Source: Methanomicrobium mobile BP
GTDB taxonomy: Archaea > Halobacteriota > Methanomicrobia > Methanomicrobiales > Methanomicrobiaceae
Direction: 5' to 3'
Length of the DNA stretch: 64,000 nt
Assembly (NCBI RefSeq): GCF_000711215.1
Contig: NZ_JOMF01000005.1
Coordinates: 296,092 to 360,091 of the forward strand
Below the pieces are notes generated by a model. That model was not told the DNA's origin, ran no database searches, and saw only the letters and a list, made by a program, of their open reading frames with translations. Position numbers and translations under genes: made by a program. Shown here in pieces: positions 60,337 to 64,000 of this stretch. Position 1 is the stretch's first letter. Each line of letters begins with the position of its first letter.

Positions 60337-60987
60337 CTACTTAATTACTGGTCCACAATCATTTCGTTTTAGAGGTCTCTTACCTATAGTTGGCTGATTA
60401 TGCGCCTCTCTATATTTCATCCATTGATCATAGAGTTTGAAAATATCATTATAATATAGTTGGTTTGGCATTAATTCTATATCTTGAATTTCAGGATCAT
60501 TAACTGCGAGGAAGAATCTATATGCATATAAATCATTTATCTCACTCATGTTAATTATGTTAACATCTCTCTCAATCAAATTATATATGAGTTTAAAATA
60601 AGCCAAATAATGAGCTATTGCAATTTTGTCGCTTTCATCAAAAAAATTATTATGAAATTCACTTCCATTCGCATTAAGATTAGAGAGTGAATCTTCTAGT
60701 TTTTTATAAATTAATACAATATCGTCATTTTTGAAAAATTCAGTATTTAATTTGAATAAAAAATCAGCATTGGCAATGTCTGCACTTACTTTTAGCTCTT
60801 TGTATATAAAATATATGCTTGATAAACCTCCAACTGCTGTAAGAATTGTACATATCGCAATAATTAGCGATGTTTCTGAAGTATTGATTCTCTGATCAAC
60901 CTCAAAAAGCAATAGGATTCCTATAATAGATATTAAAAATAAGAAAAACAGCAAAGTGGCTTTTTGCTTAATTGGATGATAATTCAT
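60337..60987 (-). CDS. Membrane protein with helical cytoplasmic domain, unknown function
   Basis: Two helices near residues 11-28 and 39-62, then a cytoplasmic helical domain. The segment ADFLFKLNTEFFKNDDIVLIYKKLE near 75-99, AHYLAYFKLIYNLIERDVNIINMSEINDLYAYRFFLAVNDPEIQ near 126-169 recalls DUF4760-like membrane proteins, often found in accessory DNA. The gene is very AT-rich. Length 216 residues. Expression direction is away from the vWA gene. Confidence 0.7.
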   Translation of the reverse strand: MNYHPIKQKATLLFFLFLISIIGILLLFEVDQRINTSETSLIIAICTILTAVGGLSSIYFIYKELKVSADIANADFLFKLNTEFFKNDDIVLIYKKLEDSLSNLNANGSEFHNNFFDESDKIAIAHYLAYFKLIYNLIERDVNIINMSEINDLYAYRFFLAVNDPEIQDIELMPNQLYYNDIFKLYDQWMKYREAHNQPTIGKRPLKRNDCGPVIK

Positions 60988-61465
60988 TTTATCTCTCTAT
61001 CAAAATAAACCTGTGATATCATAAACAAATATAAGCATTCTTCATCAGAACATATCGTATTTTTTATATTTGCATTTCTCAGCAATAAACTATTACCTTA
61101 TTATAAGAAACTGGATAATATGTAAGCATTCTTTAGTGAGATCATGCACAGTATATTGTAAATTTATGCATTTCATAGATTCAGCATAATATTTGATGCC
61201 TTACGATACCAAAAAAAACAGGTCGTTTAATATATATAGATTTTTGTATCCTGTTTCTAAATAGCAATAATAATTATATAATCACATCTTTTTGATAGTT
61301 TTCAAACATCGTTAATTTGGTCTTAATTCTAAAGGATATTTCAAATAATATTCATATATGTCTTTTAGGATTTTTAAACAAGGTCTATAATGATAATTAT
61401 TAAATATCAAATATTTCATAGTAACGATTGTACCAAAAGTTATGCAGCATAAAGGATGTAGTATT
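60988..61465. other. 478-bp divergent gap in the AT-rich island
   Basis: Very AT-rich, with several TATA-like stretches (for example TTTAATATATATAGATTTTT near 61225-61245). No ORF, RNA gene or clear repeat recognised. Confidence 0.5.
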
Positions 61466-63238
61466 ATGTTTAATCTTGCCACCAGAATAAGAGATCCTCA
61501 GAGATTACATCAACCAATATTAATTTTAGTGGATAAATCAGAAGCAATGGCTGGTCAACCTATCGAAGAAATAAATCAGTCACTTATGCATTTTATAGAG
61601 AAATGCAAAGAACTGGAAGCAGAAGGTGCTGTTACAGATATCTGTATTATCACATTTGGTGACAAAGGTCTATATGGAGGTCTATATGAAAATGAACCTG
61701 ATATACAAATAATACAAAGTTTTGTACCTGCGAATGAAATGAATTTTGACACTCATATCCTTCCACATATTGCATATGGAGTTAATCCGCTTGCAAAAGC
61801 AGTGGAAAGAGGATTGAGAGAAATTTTCCTAATTGAACAGGCATATAAGGAAAATCAAATTGAATACTTTAGTCCTTGGCTTGTATGCATAATTGGTAAA
61901 ATGCATTGGAAATCTGATTATCATGATGGTTTAGTTGAACATTTTTTGCAAGATGCAATCAAACATAAACAGGTGACTCCTTTTGCTTTCTGTGTCGATA
62001 GTGCTGATAGTGCCCATAGTATGTTTTGTCCACTTTGTGGAAATCCACTTAATGGGTCTGATATTGACTTTTGCGGAAGATGCGGTGCAAAAATAGAATT
62101 ACCAATCAATTTGCGGCTTGGTAATATTTTTGGGGAAACTAACACATATACCTATAAATTAAAAGATGATTATGGCGTTGATAGATTAAATGAAATATTC
62201 GTTTTTCTAAAATATAATTTAAAACACTCAATCAAATTATGTCAGAATGCGATTCCTAATCCATATAAGTCAATAGAAGAGAATAACATTAAGCTAGATA
62301 AATCTGAGTGTTGTAGAATAGATGGCTGTCATGAAAATAATGCTCGTGTATTTCTTCTTCCCGTAGTATTTGAATCAGAGCATAGTCGAAAAGAAAGTGA
62401 TGCTTGTATAAGTGATGGTTGTATAAATCGTTGTTACAGAAAATTAGAAGAATTAGAGCATAGTCGAAAAAATAATGATTTGTCAAAGACAGCAAATTTG
62501 GATCTTGTTTACTGCATAGATGCTACACAAAGTATGCGGAACTCTATCGAATATGCTAAATGCGCTGCCAATACTTTCCATATTGATCTTGTTAACGAAC
62601 TTAAAAGTAGAAATGTTACTGTTCAACAAATTAGGTCAAAAATAATTGTATTTAGAGATTTTTCTCATGATAACGATAAAGCAATTAGTCAATCAAAATT
62701 TTTTGATTTAAACAATGAAGTTATGGAATATCAAAAATATATATCTAATATTAAAATAGATGATGTAGTTAGTCCAATAACACGTATTTTTACGATATAT
62801 GGTAAATTAATGAATGATTTTAAAGAATGCAGTGATGTTTCTAGTTCAAAGTCTGCATTAGAAGCATTACATTTAGCTATTAATTCCGAATGGGAAGAAG
62901 TTGGTGGTGATATAAACATAAGAAGAAGGCATATTATTGTCTTGTTCACAGCTTCATCTGCATATGCATTAGATGACGTAAAATATAGAGAGATTGCATC
63001 TAAAAATACATTATATCCTACAGATATTCCTCAAAATTATGCAGAATTAATTAATGAATGGGATGAAAAGATGTATCCTGATTGGGGGAAACGCTTGATA
63101 ATATTTGCTCCTTATGCTGAACCATGGGATGAGATAGAAGAAAAATTCGACAGATGTTGGGTCACATTCGCAAAACTATCTGAAGGATTAAATGGATTAT
63201 TCAAACAAAGGAATGTGCGCAAATGCTGTTATGAATAA
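61466..63238 (+). CDS. Double von Willebrand factor A protein with central zinc ribbon
   Basis: Domain 1 (residues about 17-180) is TerY-like with MIDAS D23-x-S25-x-A27 in LVDKSEAMAGQPIEEIN. A zinc ribbon, CPLCG then CGRCG, follows near 187-209. A middle part with CCRIDGC, CISDGC and RCYRK may bind more metal. Domain 2 (about 345-560) has MIDAS DATQSMRNSIEYAK near 352. ATG 61466 is preferred over 61442 because AAGGATG lies 8 bp upstream. Length 590 residues, AT-rich. vWA proteins of this kind assemble signalling or conflict complexes; partners are not visible except the membrane protein next door. Confidence 0.8.
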   Translation: MFNLATRIRDPQRLHQPILILVDKSEAMAGQPIEEINQSLMHFIEKCKELEAEGAVTDICIITFGDKGLYGGLYENEPDIQIIQSFVPANEMNFDTHILPHIAYGVNPLAKAVERGLREIFLIEQAYKENQIEYFSPWLVCIIGKMHWKSDYHDGLVEHFLQDAIKHKQVTPFAFCVDSADSAHSMFCPLCGNPLNGSDIDFCGRCGAKIELPINLRLGNIFGETNTYTYKLKDDYGVDRLNEIFVFLKYNLKHSIKLCQNAIPNPYKSIEENNIKLDKSECCRIDGCHENNARVFLLPVVFESEHSRKESDACISDGCINRCYRKLEELEHSRKNNDLSKTANLDLVYCIDATQSMRNSIEYAKCAANTFHIDLVNELKSRNVTVQQIRSKIIVFRDFSHDNDKAISQSKFFDLNNEVMEYQKYISNIKIDDVVSPITRIFTIYGKLMNDFKECSDVSSSKSALEALHLAINSEWEEVGGDINIRRRHIIVLFTASSAYALDDVKYREIASKNTLYPTDIPQNYAELINEWDEKMYPDWGKRLIIFAPYAEPWDEIEEKFDRCWVTFAKLSEGLNGLFKQRNVRKCCYE

Positions 63239-63644
63239 TGTTATTTAAAATAATCGTTTTTAATAAAACATTCAGCATATTTTTACATAATAGATTGATA
63301 TTTTATTTAATCTCCTTACGCCATATAAATTGCAATTTTATATGTTAACTGCCTGTAAACTGCGAAATAGCTACAGTATGATGAATTAGAAATAACAAAA
63401 AAAGCTATATGAAATATCTATAAATATGTTGATCAAAAAGATTGAATGCGTTTTTTAAGCATAAATGATATTTTTAATGAAGAGCTCAACGTATTATTTT
63501 TTTATTATTGACGATCTCTCTAATTAATTATTTATTATCTCAATCTGATTAGTTGTATCCGATTTTGAGTGTCCAAATAAATTCAAAGCAAAAACCAATA
63601 TCATCCCGCAACCTTAAACTAAATGCAATAAATACAATAATACA
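63239..63644. other. 406-bp AT-rich gap
   Basis: Right end of the AT-rich island. Composition returns to normal near 63640. No repeat, RNA gene or gene recognised; the minus-strand frame here overlaps the next gene and is a shadow. Confidence 0.55.
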
Positions 63645-63911
63645 ATGAACGCCTTCAAGAAAGCCTCCGATATCCCCGCAGATCGGCATCCCGAGTTTCC
63701 TCCCGAGGTACAGGATGTAATCCTCCGTCATATAAGGACATTCGGAGCACCCGTCACGGTAACTAGTTCGCTTGTCGAGCTCAATAAACACAGGCTCAAT
63801 CCGTCGCGATCGGCGATAAAAGGCGTTCTCGATAAGCTTGCAAAAGCCGGTGTCGTAAAGGCGGTCAAAAACGGCAATGTCTGGGAGTATTCGCCTGTTG
63901 AAAAACGCTGA
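63645..63911 (+). CDS. Small winged-helix-like protein
   Basis: An 88-residue protein. PPEVQDVILRHIRTFGAPVTVTSSLVELNKHRLNPSRSAIKGVLDKLAKAGVV-like order gives helices followed by GNVWEYSP as a wing, so a winged-helix or MarR-like small fold is likely. Codon use is like the host. Alone at the right end of the window; no function can be assigned. Confidence 0.65.
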   Translation: MNAFKKASDIPADRHPEFPPEVQDVILRHIRTFGAPVTVTSSLVELNKHRLNPSRSAIKGVLDKLAKAGVVKAVKNGNVWEYSPVEKR

Positions 63912-64000
63912 AATCCCTCTTCGTCCAGTCCGTAATTATGGCATTAAACGCGGAAATAATGCCGCCGCAGTATTTTCTCAAAAATCCGGTTTTTCTATGG

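Larger units (their letters stand above)
60200..63640. mobile_element. AT-rich island, probably horizontally acquired
   Basis: Between the ribosyl reductase and the final HTH-like gene, base composition falls sharply: coding and non-coding DNA alike are dominated by A and T, and codons end in A or T, against G/C-rich third positions on both sides. It holds two genes only, divergently placed. No integrase, transposase, terminal repeat or tRNA boundary was seen, so the ends are approximate. Confidence 0.6.

Overview
The window is chromosomal DNA of a hydrogenotrophic methanogenic archaeon, most likely of the order Methanomicrobiales. The support is a near-complete anaerobic cobalamin pathway, a fused Fae-Hps gene for ribulose monophosphate chemistry, HypD, an archaeal CCA-adding enzyme and UMP kinase, a class III ribonucleotide reductase with a glutaredoxin partner, archaeal riboflavin-pathway reductase, and a tRNA-Trp whose intron carries a box C/D guide RNA. 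Genus cannot be fixed from sequence reading alone.

Layout. 1-620: tandem repeat, tRNA-Arg(GCG), DUF3781-like protein. 626-11259: cobalt/cobalamin region: cbiA on the minus strand, then cbiQ-cbiO and cbiT-L-F-G-H-C-D-E on the plus strand in tightly spaced or overlapping order, meeting cbiM-cbiN on the minus strand; cbiP lies far away at 57836-59308. cbiJ is not seen. 11584-18113: a drug/metabolite permease, a small repeat-bearing winged-helix protein, a BtuFCD/FecBCD-type ABC importer with TrmO inside the operon, and a divergent FmdE-family protein. A 26-codon remnant upstream of trmO is an internally deleted copy of the binding-protein gene. 18114-24742: a complete type I (IC-like) restriction-modification system hsdM-hsdS-hsdR, with palindromes upstream. 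24903-36432: tRNA-Thr(GGT), radical SAM protein, a fructose-bisphosphate aldolase with a histone H1-like tail, purine-type permease, tRNA-Arg(CCG), hypD, xth, thpR-cca. 36656-48400: nrdH-nrdD, acyl-CoA synthetase, tRNA-Trp, fae-hps, hydrolases, a Cmi4-like regulator, iron-sulfur flavoprotein. 47703-57771: DUF47-pit phosphate uptake, nth behind tRNA-Pro, pyrH, amrS, PsiE, CBS-ParB protein, sugar nucleotidyltransferase, cysteine-cluster proteins. 57836-60170: cbiP and a riboflavin/F420 pathway reductase. 60200-63640: a strikingly AT-rich island with a membrane protein and a double vWA/zinc-ribbon protein, probably acquired horizontally. 63645-63911: small HTH-like protein.

Two themes cut across the annotation. 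First, cobalt and corrinoid supply: CbiMNQO brings cobalt in, the cbi genes build the corrin ring, CbiA and CbiP amidate it, and the BtuFCD-like importer may salvage corrinoids or metal chelates. Second, many intergenic gaps hold short degenerate tandem repeats, each with its own unit and several with an exact 12-bp period; the same 12-bp period appears in frame inside the winged-helix protein and in the hsdS linker. No CRISPR array, integrase, transposase or rRNA gene was seen. All product names are by recognition of motifs and family resemblance; no database search was run.
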